39,795 nt of DNA from assembly GCA_021414115.1 (NCBI GenBank), contig JAIOPD010000006.1, positions 1 to 39,795 on the forward strand, read 5' to 3'. Every line of letters starts with the position of its first letter. The stretch's first letter is position 1. Positions 1-8,234 of the stretch are shown here, piece by piece. The notes under the pieces were generated by a model. It was not told where the DNA came from, searched no databases, and saw only the letters and a program-made list of their open reading frames with translations. The translations under genes were made by a program, and so were the position numbers. This DNA comes from Planctomycetia bacterium (GTDB taxonomy: Bacteria; Planctomycetota; Planctomycetia; Pirellulales; UBA1268).

Positions 1-333
1 GATCCCGAACTCACCATGCACGCCCTGTCGCTGAACGCCATGAAGCTGCCGCTTCATCGAATCGCAGAGATGGGTGGCGATCCGCTCAAAGTCGGCGGCT
101 CCCAAGGCGTCGGTGGCCACGCCGCGGCCGTCGTCCTCGACCTCGAGGAACAGGCTGCCCTGGGCACGTCGCCGCGCGATCCGGACGAGCGTCGCCCCGG
201 CGTCGATGGCATTTTCGGTGAGCTCGCAGATCGCCTTCAGCGGATGCGTCTGCGAGTGGGCGATGATCGTGATCGCATTCCACTGGTCGCCGATCGTGAG
301 CGTTCCGGTGGTGGCGGCCGTGTTGGACTTCAT
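1..333 (-). CDS. GHKL-type ATP-binding protein, N-terminal part (cut by window edge)
   Basis: The frame is open from an ATG at 333 to the window edge, giving 111 residues with the C-terminus missing. Residues about 36-47 ([11 protein letters not shown]) match the N-box of the GHKL ATPase fold, and VEDDGRGV at about 65-72 matches the D-x-G-x-G box. This fold is found in MutL, Hsp90, topoisomerase VI B and related proteins. The N-box wording is closest to MutL or TopoVIB-like ATPases rather than histidine kinases, but the partner domains are outside the window, so the role is open. The gene starts 25 bp downstream of the DUF454 gene on the same strand and may be cotranscribed with it. The start could lie slightly elsewhere. 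Confidence 0.75.
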   Translation of the reverse strand, partial: MKSNTAATTGTLTIGDQWNAITIIAHSQTHPLKAICELTENAIDAGATLVRIARRRAQGSLFLEVEDDGRGVATDALGAADFERIATHLCDSMKRQLHGVQRQGVHGEFGI

Positions 334-358
334 GATGGCGAAAGCCTCGTGGCGACGG

Positions 359-784
359 TCACTCGGGGAGCGTTCGGGGTGCCTGCGGGGCGTCATCGGG
401 CAGCGTGGGCACCGACCAGATTACGTACAGACCGGTCGCCACCGCGGCGAAGAACGCGTAACGGAGGGTCCAGTGGAGACTGTTGAGCAGCAGGCTCAAG
501 GTCACCACCGCCACCACCATCACGATGGCACGATATTTCAGTCCGCGGCGGATACCGTGGTAGTGCTGCCAGTCGTCGAGCGTGGGGCCGAAGACCCTCG
601 AGCGGTGGAGCCAGGCGTGGATCCGGGGCGAACCACGGTAGAAACACCAGCTCGCCAGAAGCACGAACGGCGTCGTGGGAAGCAGCGGCAGCACCGCGCC
701 GAGCACGGCCAGTCCGAGGCAGATCCAGCCGCCGCTCACGTAGAGAAACCCGCGGAGCGGGTCGGTGACGGGGCGGAGGTCCAT
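359..784 (-). CDS. DUF454 (YbaN-like) inner-membrane protein
   Basis: This 141-residue protein is the usual size for the DUF454/YbaN family, whose function is unknown. The segment [28 protein letters not shown] at about 33-60 carries the family signature (LPLLPTTPF, then a CF.R.SPR.H.WL block). Hydrophobic stretches at about 15-35, 38-50 and 85-125 predict a small integral membrane protein. The start codon ATG at 784 is the first that keeps the whole domain. It lies upstream of the GHKL gene on the same strand and is divergent from the aldolase gene. Nothing in the neighbourhood explains its role. Confidence 0.85.
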   Translation of the reverse strand: MDLRPVTDPLRGFLYVSGGWICLGLAVLGAVLPLLPTTPFVLLASWCFYRGSPRIHAWLHRSRVFGPTLDDWQHYHGIRRGLKYRAIVMVVAVVTLSLLLNSLHWTLRYAFFAAVATGLYVIWSVPTLPDDAPQAPRTLPE

Positions 785-847
785 GAAGCGGGGCTTCCCG
801 AGTTCTGCCAGGCAACTGCGGGGATTCTACCATGGGCATGTTTGCCG

Positions 848-853
848 TATGAT
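848..853 (+). promoter_or_regulatory. fba: Possible -10 hexamer for the aldolase gene
   Basis: TATGAT matches the sigma-70 -10 consensus at 5 of 6 positions. It lies 54 bp upstream of the aldolase ATG in the divergent gap after the DUF454 gene. I do not see a convincing -35 box 16-18 bp upstream, so this is a weak call. Confidence 0.3.
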
Positions 854-907
854 CGTCGCCGTCGACCCCCGACGGCCCCCGCCCCACCCGCCTTTGGAGA
901 GCCTCCG

Positions 908-1951
908 ATGCCCCTCGTTCCCCTGCGGATTCTGCTCGACCATGCTGCCGAGAACGGCTACGGCCTCGCCGCCTTCAACGTCAACAACATGGAACAGATC
1001 CAGTCGATCATGGAGGCGGCCAAGGAGACCGACTCGCCGGTGATCGTACAGGCCTCGCGGGGCGCCCGGAGCTACAGCCAGGACAACTACCTGCGGCATC
1101 TGATGCTCGCCGCCGCCGAACTCTATCCCTCGATCCCGATCGCGATGCATCAGGACCACGGCAACTCGCCGGCCACCTGCGAGAGCGCGATCGACCACGG
1201 CTTCACGAGCGTGATGATGGACGGCTCGCTGAAGGAAGACGGCAAGTCGCCGGCCGACTTCGATTACAACGTGCGGGTCACGAAGGATGTCGTGAAACTG
1301 GCCCATGCCCGCGGTGTGTCCGTCGAGGGCGAACTCGGCTGCCTCGGGTCGCTCGAGAGCGGCGAGGGCGAGGCCGAGGACGGCCACGGTGCGACGGGCA
1401 AACTCTCGCACGATCAGCTGCTCACCGATCCGGACGAAGCAGCCCGGTTCGTCGCGGCGACCGGCGTCGACGCCCTCGCCGTCGCCATCGGCACCAGCCA
1501 CGGTGCCTACAAGTTCACCCGCAAACCCGACGGCGACGTGCTCGCCATGAAGCGGATCGAGGAGATCCACCGGATGCTCCCCAACTGCCATCTCGTGATG
1601 CACGGCTCGTCGAGCGTGCCGCAGGAACTGCAAGACATCATCAACAAGTACGGCGGGAAGATGCCGCAGACCTGGGGTGTGCCGGTCGAGGAGATCCAGA
1701 AGGGCATCAAGCACGGCGTGCGGAAGATCAACGTCGACACCGATTGCCGGATGGCGATCACCGGCGCGATCCGCAAGGTGCTCGCGGAGGCGCCTGAGAA
1801 GTTTGACCCGCGCGACTACCTCAAGCCCTCTCGCGAGGCCATGAAGAAGGTCTGCGCGGAGCGGATGGTGCAGTTCGGCCAGGCCGGCAACGCCGGCAAG
1901 GTGAAGTGCATCACGCTCGAGGCCATGGCGAAGCGGTATGCCGGGGGCTGA
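908..1951 (+). CDS. fba: Class II fructose-1,6-bisphosphate aldolase
   Basis: The 347-residue product is a zinc-dependent class II aldolase that splits fructose 1,6-bisphosphate to dihydroxyacetone phosphate and glyceraldehyde 3-phosphate in glycolysis, and runs in reverse in gluconeogenesis. The N-terminus has [10 protein letters not shown], typical of the family. MHQDHG at about 79-84 supplies the catalytic Asp and a zinc His, VEGELG follows, and zinc and substrate residues lie in [10 protein letters not shown] and HGSSSVP. The C-terminal part ([11 protein letters not shown]) is the long, Calvin-cycle-like subtype of about 345 residues. The ATG at 908 is preceded by GGAG at good spacing; the open frame runs much further upstream, but that part overlaps two minus-strand genes and is not aldolase. 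It is monocistronic by position, followed by a repeat-rich gap. Confidence 0.97.
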   Translation: MPLVPLRILLDHAAENGYGLAAFNVNNMEQIQSIMEAAKETDSPVIVQASRGARSYSQDNYLRHLMLAAAELYPSIPIAMHQDHGNSPATCESAIDHGFTSVMMDGSLKEDGKSPADFDYNVRVTKDVVKLAHARGVSVEGELGCLGSLESGEGEAEDGHGATGKLSHDQLLTDPDEAARFVAATGVDALAVAIGTSHGAYKFTRKPDGDVLAMKRIEEIHRMLPNCHLVMHGSSSVPQELQDIINKYGGKMPQTWGVPVEEIQKGIKHGVRKINVDTDCRMAITGAIRKVLAEAPEKFDPRDYLKPSREAMKKVCAERMVQFGQAGNAGKVKCITLEAMAKRYAGG

Positions 1952-2007
1952 CGTCCCGGGGCGAAGTGGCTTCAGCTTGTCGGCCAGTCGATGCGACGTC
2001 CTGCGTG

Positions 2008-2145
2008 GCTCGGGGCTGCCCGTACCCCGTTGCCGGACGTTCGCTCCGCCCATCCTGGGCTTCACTCACTCGATGCTGGCTGCGCTCCGGCATCCTGCCT
2101 GCGCTGGCCAGCAACGCCGGCAATGGGGCACGGGCAGCCCCGAGC
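2008..2145. repeat. Palindromic dispersed element R, copy 1
   Basis: The element is bounded by 29-base inverted arms at 2008-2036 and 2117-2145, which match at 27 of 29 positions. The left arm contains GGGCTGCCCGT and the right arm ACGGGCAGCCC. The 80-base core reads GGACGTTCGCTCC, then CTCACTCGATGCTGGC, then GGCCAGCAACGCCGG. Core and arms recur at 22059-22191, 32526-32655 and in the interrupted copy at 32428-33143. No coding capacity is seen. It looks like a REP- or MITE-type palindrome; its mobility and function are unknown. Confidence 0.8.
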
Positions 2146-2356
2146 GGAGTTCGACTCCTGCGTTTGTTCCGAGGAAGCTGCAGATGGCCCCTCGCTGGAC
2201 GAGGCGGAGGGATCGGCGTGAGCGTGACGAGCGTTGAGGATTTCGCTCGCCAGATTTCAAACCCTCATCTCGCGTCATGCGAAATACTCCCGCGAGGAAC
2301 CTCATGCCGTCCCGCAGCCGGCTGAAGCGCCTGCGTCCCGCAGCCGGCCGGCTCGC

Positions 2357-2373
2357 GAGGCACGGGCAGCCCC
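2357..2373. repeat. Right arm of an R element only
   Basis: GAGGCACGGGCAGCCCC matches the right arm of the R family and is followed by the same CTCGC.GAGT tail seen after copies 2 and 3. No matching left arm or core is present nearby, so this is a decayed fragment. It also sits inside a local hairpin, CGCGAGG (2354-2360) pairing with CCTCGCG (2372-2378). Confidence 0.45.
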
Positions 2374-2445
2374 TCGCGGAGTCCGCAGGGAACTATGTTC
2401 TGGAAAATGGCCGCAAACCCGCCGTGGAAGGGCCGGAAACAGCGG

Positions 2446-2475
2446 TTGCGGCCCTTTGCCCAGCCGGCCTATAGT
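2446..2475 (+). promoter_or_regulatory. kdsD: Probable sigma-70 promoter for the kdsD operon
   Basis: TTGCGG at 2446-2451 and TATAGT at 2470-2475 are 18 bp apart, lying 49 bp upstream of the kdsD start. The -10 box matches consensus at 5 of 6 positions and the -35 box at 3 of 6. The transcript leader would contain the GC-rich GCGCG...CGCGC hairpin just after 2475. Confidence 0.45.
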
Positions 2476-2523
2476 CCCGCCCCGCGCGTGGGTGCGCGCG
2501 GTTCCTTTCGCTGGCGGATCGTC

Positions 2524-3543
2524 ATGAACGACGTGACTGACGACGACATTATCGCGCATGGCCGTGAGATTCTCCGCGCCGAGGCCGCGGCCGTGCTGCA
2601 CGCCGCCGACTCGCTCGACGCCGCGTTCTGCCGCGGCGTGCGACTCATCCAGCACTGCACCGGCAGCGTGGTGGTGACGGGTATCGGCAAGGCCGGGCTC
2701 GTGGCGAGAAAGATCTCAGCGACACTCGCCTCGACCGGCACGCCGAGCCACTTCCTACATCCGGCGGAGGCGATGCACGGTGATCTCGGCGCCCTGCGGG
2801 CCGACGACGTCGTGCTCGCACTGTCGCAATCAGGCGAGACCGAGGAGATCACCCGGCTCCTGCCGCACCTCGCCGCCCGCCGCGTCGCTCTCGTGGCGCT
2901 CACGGGGCGGCCCGACAGCACCCTCGGCCGTGCGGCCCGGGTCGTCGTGCCCACCGGCGCGGTCCGCGAGGCCTGCGATCTGGGGCTCGCGCCCAGCACG
3001 AGCACCTCCCTCCTGCTGGCGCTCGGCGATGCGCTCGCGCTCGCGACCAGCAGGCTGCGGCAGTTCACCGCCGAGGACTTCGCCGCCCGGCATCCCGGCG
3101 GCAGCCTCGGCCGGCAACTCATGCTCGTCGAAGACGCGATGCGGCCGCTCGCCGAATGCCGGCTGGCCCACCCCGACGACACCGTGCGCAGCGTCTTCGC
3201 GCGGCCGCTGCCCGCCCGCCGCACCGGTGCCGTGATGATCATCGACGATGCCAGCGTGGTCGTGGGCATCTTCACCGACAGCGATCTGGCGAGACTCTTC
3301 GAGCGACGGCACGACGCGGCGCTCGACGAGCCGATCGGCCGCGTGATGACGAGCCGCCCCACGACGCTCCCGGTGGGCACGCGGCTCCGCGACGCCGTGG
3401 CGATCCTTGAATCGCGGCGGCTCAGCGAACTGCCCATCCTCGGCCACGACGGCCGGCCCGCCGGCCTGCTCGACATCGTCGATCTCGTCGGCCTCGTGCC
3501 CGCCGAGGTCATCGACGTCGCGCGGCCGTCCGTCGCCGCCTGA
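2524..3543 (+). CDS. kdsD: D-arabinose-5-phosphate isomerase (KpsF/GutQ type)
   Basis: The 339-residue protein interconverts ribulose 5-phosphate and arabinose 5-phosphate, the first step of Kdo synthesis for LPS. Residues about 45-175 form the SIS sugar-isomerase domain, with VVVTGIGKAGLVARKISAT, HPAEAMHGDLG and LSQSGETEE all matching family motifs. AARHPGGSLGRQL at about 182-194 is the conserved linker before two CBS domains (about 205-265 and 275-335). Length and order equal those of E. coli KdsD and GutQ. I chose ATG 2524 because it gives the family's usual N-terminus; the frame is open further upstream through promoter sequence. kdsC follows 35 bp downstream, so the two consecutive-pathway genes are probably one operon. 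Confidence 0.95.
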   Translation: MNDVTDDDIIAHGREILRAEAAAVLHAADSLDAAFCRGVRLIQHCTGSVVVTGIGKAGLVARKISATLASTGTPSHFLHPAEAMHGDLGALRADDVVLALSQSGETEEITRLLPHLAARRVALVALTGRPDSTLGRAARVVVPTGAVREACDLGLAPSTSTSLLLALGDALALATSRLRQFTAEDFAARHPGGSLGRQLMLVEDAMRPLAECRLAHPDDTVRSVFARPLPARRTGAVMIIDDASVVVGIFTDSDLARLFERRHDAALDEPIGRVMTSRPTTLPVGTRLRDAVAILESRRLSELPILGHDGRPAGLLDIVDLVGLVPAEVIDVARPSVAA

Positions 3544-3578
3544 CGCCGCCGCCTTGCACTTTCCCCGAGAACCGTTCC

Positions 3579-4121
3579 ATGCCCGCCGCCGCCGACCTCG
3601 ACCGCCGCCTCGCCCGTGTGCAGCTCCTCCTGCTCGACGTGGATGGCGTGCTCACCGACGGCGGCGTCACCTGGAACAACCAGGGCATCGAGTCGAAGAC
3701 ATTCCACATCCGCGACGGGCTCGGCCTGCGGGCCTGGCAGAAGGCCGGCGGACGGACGGGGATCGTCACCGGCCGGTCGAGCCATGTCGTGCAGCTGCGG
3801 GCCGAGGAGCTCGGGATCGCCATCGTGCGGCAGGGCGTGGAGGACAAACTCGCGGCGGCCGAGGCGCTGCTCGCCGAGTGCGGCCTCTCCTGGGAGCAGA
3901 CGGCCTTCGTGGGCGATGACCTGCCCGATCTGCCCGTCGTGTCGCTGTGCGGCGTGGGCGTGGCGGTGGCCGATGCCTGCCCCGAACTCATCGAGGCGGC
4001 GGCGCTCGTGACGCGGCTGCCGGGCGGCCGCGGTGCGGTTCGCGAGGTGATCGAGCGGATGCTCAAGGCGCGGGGCAGTTGGGACGCGGTCGTCGCCCGC
4101 TATGCGGCCAAGCGGGTCTGA
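3579..4121 (+). CDS. kdsC: Kdo-8-phosphate phosphatase
   Basis: The 180-residue protein is a HAD phosphatase of the C0 type, without a cap, that removes phosphate from Kdo 8-phosphate. LLLLDVDGVLTDGG at about 13-26 is motif I, with both Asp residues. TGRSS at about 64-68 is motif II, DKLAAAE supplies the motif III Lys, and FVGDDLPDLPV is motif IV. The length is normal for KdsC. The gene follows kdsD, which makes the substrate precursor, and is 25 bp before the large LptC-like gene. The intervening enzyme KdsA is not in the window. Confidence 0.95.
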   Translation: MPAAADLDRRLARVQLLLLDVDGVLTDGGVTWNNQGIESKTFHIRDGLGLRAWQKAGGRTGIVTGRSSHVVQLRAEELGIAIVRQGVEDKLAAAEALLAECGLSWEQTAFVGDDLPDLPVVSLCGVGVAVADACPELIEAAALVTRLPGGRGAVREVIERMLKARGSWDAVVARYAAKRV

Positions 4122-4146
4122 CGCACACCCACGCGGTGAGACGGCG

Positions 4147-7100
4147 ATGGAACATCGACTCGGACGCACGCTGCGGGTGTTTCTCGTCGTCTTGGCGGCG
4201 GCGGGCTTCTACCGGCTTGCCGCCGTACCGATCATCGAGCCGCGGATCCGCGACACGTCGACCGAGCACGAGATGACGCCCGAGGAGGCGGCGGCGATCC
4301 GAGCACGTGCAGACCAGCGGCTGGCGGCGCTGGGCGACGTGTTTCCGCCGGGCTCGTGGGAACGGGAAAATCCCATCATGCTCGAGAGCCGCCAGATGCG
4401 GCTGCTCTTCAAGGACTACCACTCGCTGCCCGACGGCCGCGTGAACCTCGTGCCCTGCACGCTGGTCGTGCTTCCCGACAAGAACCGCGTGGCCGCCAAC
4501 GGCCAACCGGGCCGCACGCTCGTGCTCCGCGCGCCGCAGGGCGCCGTCCTCGAGTTCGACGAGCCGCTCGATCTGCGACAGGGCCGCCTCGCCAAGCTCG
4601 TGGGGGGGAGCCTCCGCGGACAAGTGACGATCCGCGGCACTCCCAGCATGCCCGGCGCGGAGGATGACATCGAGATCGTGACCCGCGACATCGAGCTCGA
4701 TGAACTCGAGGTCAGCACGGGGGAGATGGTGCAGTTTCGCTACGGCCGCTCCAGCGGCAGCGGCCGGGGGCTCGTGGCCCGGCTCAAGCCGCGGCCCGGC
4801 GGCTCGGGACCGTCCGCATCCGGTCAGGCCGACAAGGGACCAAACATCGGCGGTGTCGATTCGATCCGCCTCGACCGCGACGTGAAGATGCGAATCGAAG
4901 GGATGGCTGGCGGCATGCTCCCCGGGGGGCCGGCTCCAGCCGCCCAGCCACTCGCGGCACAGCCGGCGGGCGACGCGACAGCCGCCACCGCACCGCCCGC
5001 ACCGCCTCCGGTGCTCGTCAGCTGCCGCGGCGCACTGTGCATGAACGTGTCGTCCAACGTGATCACGCTGGAAGAAAATGTTGACGTGATCCGGGCCGCA
5101 GCCGATGGATCGACCGATCAGCTGGCCTGCGACCTGCTCGCGATCGTGCTCGCGCGGAAGCAGAAGACACCCGCCGCCGCCGGCCAGCCTGGTGACGAGG
5201 GCCGCGGCAGTCTCGAACCGGTGGAGATTCAGGCCAAGGGCTCGCCCGTCGTCGCCCGTTCGAGCGGCGCGGCGCTCGAAGCCCGGGCGGCCCGGCTCGG
5301 CTACGAGATCGCGACGCGAAGGATCCTCCTCGATGGCGAGGAGCCGGTGTCACTCGTGGCGAAGGGGACCGAAATGGAGGCCCGGAAGATCGACTACTGC
5401 CCGGGCCCCGCGGGTGATCCCGGGTCGCTGATGGCCGTCGGTCCGGGCTGGCTCCGCGTGCGGTCGGAGAAGTCGCCCCCCGCGCAGGCCCGGTGGCAGC
5501 AATGGCTGCGGATGCGTCCTGACGGCGCCGGGCATGTGGTGTCGATCGCCGGCGATGCCGACGTGACGGTCGAAACGCAGGGCCGGCTGAGCGCGGCCGA
5601 AATGCACCTCTGGCTCGACGTCGTGAAGCGGCCGCAGGGCGGGAAGGCCGATGCGGCGGCGGGTCCGGATCTTTCGGGCGTGCGGCCGTCGCGGCTCCTC
5701 GCCCGCGGCATGGTCGAGGCTGACGCCGCAGAAGTCGCCGCACGGACCGACCGGCTCGAGCTCTGGTTTCGAACCGTCGAGCCGCCGCCGGTCGTGGCCG
5801 CGGCCACGGCTCCACCCGCGGCCGCGGCCCAGCCCGGGTCTCCGGCGCCGCAGCCTGCCCTGCCGCCGCCGGCCGCCGCGCCGCAGAAGCCACCGGCCGC
5901 CCGCGGCCGGATGATCGCGACGGCGACGCTCGTCCGCGGACAGGTCACGCTCTCGCCCGCTGGAAACGAAGTCGATGAGATGTCGATGGAGGGGCAGGTG
6001 CATCTGGTCGAGCAGCCGCGCGATCCACTCGCGCCGGTTCCGGCTGGCGGCCCGCCGCCTGAGCCCGGAATCGAGATTCGAGGCGACCAAATGCAGCTGT
6101 CGCGGGCGACACGTCCCGACGCGAAGGCGATCGTCTCGGGTCGACCGGCGGTCGTGAAAGGACGAGGGCTTCATCTCGAAGGGCCGATGGTGGAGTTCGA
6201 ACGCGGCCAAAACCGGCTCACCGTCGACGGCGCCGGAAGGCTCTCGCTGCCGATGGCCGGCGGGGCGGGAGCGCTCGACTCGTTCGCGTTCACCGGCGGT
6301 GCGCCGCGACCCCCGGTCGCTCCAGCCGGACCGCCCGGCACGCTTGACGTCACTTGGAAGGGCCGCCTCGACTTCGACGGCGTCAAGGCGCGGTTCATCG
6401 ACACCGTCGTCGCCACGGGCGGCTCGGCCGACGTGCGCTCCGGATCGCTCGACGTCATCTTCGACCGGCCGTTCGAGTTTGCGGCCGTAGACTCGAAGCC
6501 CGGCGGCAAGCAGCCCGAGGTGGCGCGGGTCGCATGCGGCGCCGGAGTGAAGATCCAGAGCGAGCAGGTCGACGAGGCCGGCGAGAAGTCGACGGAGCAG
6601 CTGTTCGTCCGCGACCTCGTCATCGACCGGGCGACCGGCGACGTCAGCGGCACGGGACCGGGACGGCTGACGAGCACCCGGTCGGGGCAGGCCCCCGCGA
6701 TGTCGATCCCCGCCGGCACGCAGGGGCCCGCCGCCGTGCAGCCCGTGGCCGCCGCCCAGCGGCCGCACGAGCTCACGTATCTCGGCGTCGATTTCCAACG
6801 CGGTCTGCGGGGCAACCTCCATCGTCGGACGATGGAGTTTCACCAGCGGGTCGAGGCGATCTGGGGCCCGGTGGCCCGGCGCGGTGACACGCTCGATCCG
6901 CACGCGGCCGGCGGCCTGCCCGAGGGCGTCGTGACGATCAACTGCGACGTGCTCGGCGTGGGGCAGGCACCGCCGATGCCAGGCCGACAGCGATCGAGTA
7001 TCGAACTCGGCGCCGGGGGCAATGTGCTCGTGGAGGGGGAGTCGTTCACGGCGCGGAGCGCACGGCTCACCTGGAGCGAGGGCAAGGATCTGCTCGTCTT

Positions 7101-7332
7101 CGAAGGGGATGGGCGAAGCGACGCCCAACTCTTCCGACAACTCAAGACCGGCGCCCAGCCCTCGAGCGCGTCGGCCGGCAAGATCCTCTACTGGCGCGGG
7201 CTCAACCGCGTCGACATCGAGGACGCCCGCTATCTCGACCTCGACCAGCTTCGGGGCGGTGCCGCGGGCGGGCTGCCGGGAGGGCAGGGACGGCCGGCTG
7301 TGTTGACGCCGCCCCGCGTGCCCGGCACGTGA
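4147..7332 (+). CDS. Large anchored protein with OstA/LptA-like repeats, probable LPS transport
   Basis: The 1061-residue protein has one N-terminal membrane segment at about 8-26 (RVFLVVLAAAGFYRLAAVP) and no other clear one, which is the layout of LptC. The rest is beta-rich, with recurring OstA-like phrases such as ITLEENVDVIR, LEARAARLGYEIATRRILLDG, IEIRGDQMQLSR and GGNVLVEGESFTARSARLTW. These resemble the strand-turn pattern of LptA/LptC beta-jellyrolls. Pro/Ala-rich linkers at about 255-295 and 550-600 separate the blocks. It follows kdsD-kdsC by 25 bp. LptC is normally about 190 residues and LptA about 180, so this would be a fused or expanded form. The family assignment is inference from motif style and context; I do not recognise a named full-length family. 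Confidence 0.7.
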   Translation: MEHRLGRTLRVFLVVLAAAGFYRLAAVPIIEPRIRDTSTEHEMTPEEAAAIRARADQRLAALGDVFPPGSWERENPIMLESRQMRLLFKDYHSLPDGRVNLVPCTLVVLPDKNRVAANGQPGRTLVLRAPQGAVLEFDEPLDLRQGRLAKLVGGSLRGQVTIRGTPSMPGAEDDIEIVTRDIELDELEVSTGEMVQFRYGRSSGSGRGLVARLKPRPGGSGPSASGQADKGPNIGGVDSIRLDRDVKMRIEGMAGGMLPGGPAPAAQPLAAQPAGDATAATAPPAPPPVLVSCRGALCMNVSSNVITLEENVDVIRAAADGSTDQLACDLLAIVLARKQKTPAAAGQPGDEGRGSLEPVEIQAKGSPVVARSSGAALEARAARLGYEIATRRILLDGEEPVSLVAKGTEMEARKIDYCPGPAGDPGSLMAVGPGWLRVRSEKSPPAQARWQQWLRMRPDGAGHVVSIAGDADVTVETQGRLSAAEMHLWLDVVKRPQGGKADAAAGPDLSGVRPSRLLARGMVEADAAEVAARTDRLELWFRTVEPPPVVAAATAPPAAAAQPGSPAPQPALPPPAAAPQKPPAARGRMIATATLVRGQVTLSPAGNEVDEMSMEGQVHLVEQPRDPLAPVPAGGPPPEPGIEIRGDQMQLSRATRPDAKAIVSGRPAVVKGRGLHLEGPMVEFERGQNRLTVDGAGRLSLPMAGGAGALDSFAFTGGAPRPPVAPAGPPGTLDVTWKGRLDFDGVKARFIDTVVATGGSADVRSGSLDVIFDRPFEFAAVDSKPGGKQPEVARVACGAGVKIQSEQVDEAGEKSTEQLFVRDLVIDRATGDVSGTGPGRLTSTRSGQAPAMSIPAGTQGPAAVQPVAAAQRPHELTYLGVDFQRGLRGNLHRRTMEFHQRVEAIWGPVARRGDTLDPHAAGGLPEGVVTINCDVLGVGQAPPMPGRQRSSIELGAGGNVLVEGESFTARSARLTWSEGKDLLVFEGDGRSDAQLFRQLKTGAQPSSASAGKILYWRGLNRVDIEDARYLDLDQLRGGAAGGLPGGQGRPAVLTPPRVPGT

Positions 7333-7338
7333 GCGGCG

Positions 7339-8109
7339 CTACGACGGCACCCGGCGCGACTCCTTGTCGAGGGCCTCGAGCACGAACCGCATCACGTCGG
7401 CCGCTGCACGGGCCTCGAAGTCGGCTCCACCGCGGGCCTCGAGCAGCGCGAGGTGCGGGATGCCAAGTGCCACGAGCTTGCCATGGAGGCGGACGGCGCC
7501 ATCGTGCCAGTGGATGTCGTCCGGATCGCTCACGAAGCACTGGTGCCGTGGCCAGTTGAGCGGGTGCACGTGGAGAATCGCCGTGTCCTGCCGCGCCCGC
7601 TCGACGTCGCCGTAGAGCTGCCAGAGCGTGTCGTAGTCCTCGCCGTTGTCGCGATCGGCGGCGTCGCGCATCGCCTGATGAAAATCGATGGCGGGGGCGA
7701 TCGCGCCGGCCACGGGAAATACCGCCGGGTGTCGGTAGGCGAGCCGCAGCGCCCCCTGCCCGCCCATGCCCGTGCCGACGAGGGCGATTCCCGGCGGCTC
7801 CACGCCGAACCGTCGCGCGACATCGCCGCGGATCGTGTCAACCACGTACCGCTCCGGCGTCACGGCCTCGTCGAACGCCGGCACGATGCGGTCGAGCCAC
7901 CACGAGCGGCCGGTCCGCGGCGCGAGCACGGGCAGGCGGTGCGTCTCGATGACGTCGCGGAGAGCGGGTGTCTCCTGCAGCGACCGTTCACGCAGGCCGT
8001 GCAGGAAGATCAACGCCCGATCGGGCAGGGCATCGGGAGGCGCGTGGATCTCGCAGGGATGGCCGGCGACCGCGATCGTGGACCAGTGATCGCGCGGCGG
8101 GAGCGGCAT
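7339..8109 (-). CDS. Esterase-like alpha/beta hydrolase with altered nucleophile elbow
   Basis: The 256-residue protein has the alpha/beta-hydrolase pattern of the esterase D / S-formylglutathione hydrolase group. ALIFLHGL at about 32-39 is the oxyanion-side segment, and GMGGQGALRLAYRHP at about 114-128 follows strand beta5. At the elbow, where the family has G-x-S-x-G-G, this protein reads VGTGMGG, so residue 114 is Gly rather than the nucleophilic Ser. I checked the bases (GGC ACG GGC ATG GGC) on the complementary strand. WHDGAVRLH and the C-terminal region supply possible Asp and His. It may be a non-hydrolytic binding protein or use another residue. It converges with the large gene, with only 6 bp between stops. 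Confidence 0.75.
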   Translation of the reverse strand: MPLPPRDHWSTIAVAGHPCEIHAPPDALPDRALIFLHGLRERSLQETPALRDVIETHRLPVLAPRTGRSWWLDRIVPAFDEAVTPERYVVDTIRGDVARRFGVEPPGIALVGTGMGGQGALRLAYRHPAVFPVAGAIAPAIDFHQAMRDAADRDNGEDYDTLWQLYGDVERARQDTAILHVHPLNWPRHQCFVSDPDDIHWHDGAVRLHGKLVALGIPHLALLEARGGADFEARAAADVMRFVLEALDKESRRVPS

Positions 8110-8234
8110 GGGCGGAATTGCGAAGCGAGGATGGTCGAGACCCCTATCCTACCCGACTTCTCGGCGGCTATTCTGCCGCAGGTGGAGCATCCGCCAGGGT
8201 GACGTGCTCGACATCGGCGAGGAACGGTGACGCG

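Larger units (their letters stand above)
1952..2445. other. Gene-free stretch with repeats (aldolase to kdsD gap)
   Basis: I find no credible gene between the aldolase stop and the kdsD promoter. Short open frames here come from GC-rich repeat sequence and resemble no family. The stretch holds one complete palindromic R element at 2008-2145 and a right-arm-only fragment at 2357-2373. The remaining sequence shows no feature I can name. Confidence 0.6.

Noticed and set aside
74-907. Long plus-strand open frame in frame with the aldolase
   Set aside because: It overlaps the GHKL and DUF454 genes on the other strand and shows no similarity to aldolases before residue 1 of the real start at 908.
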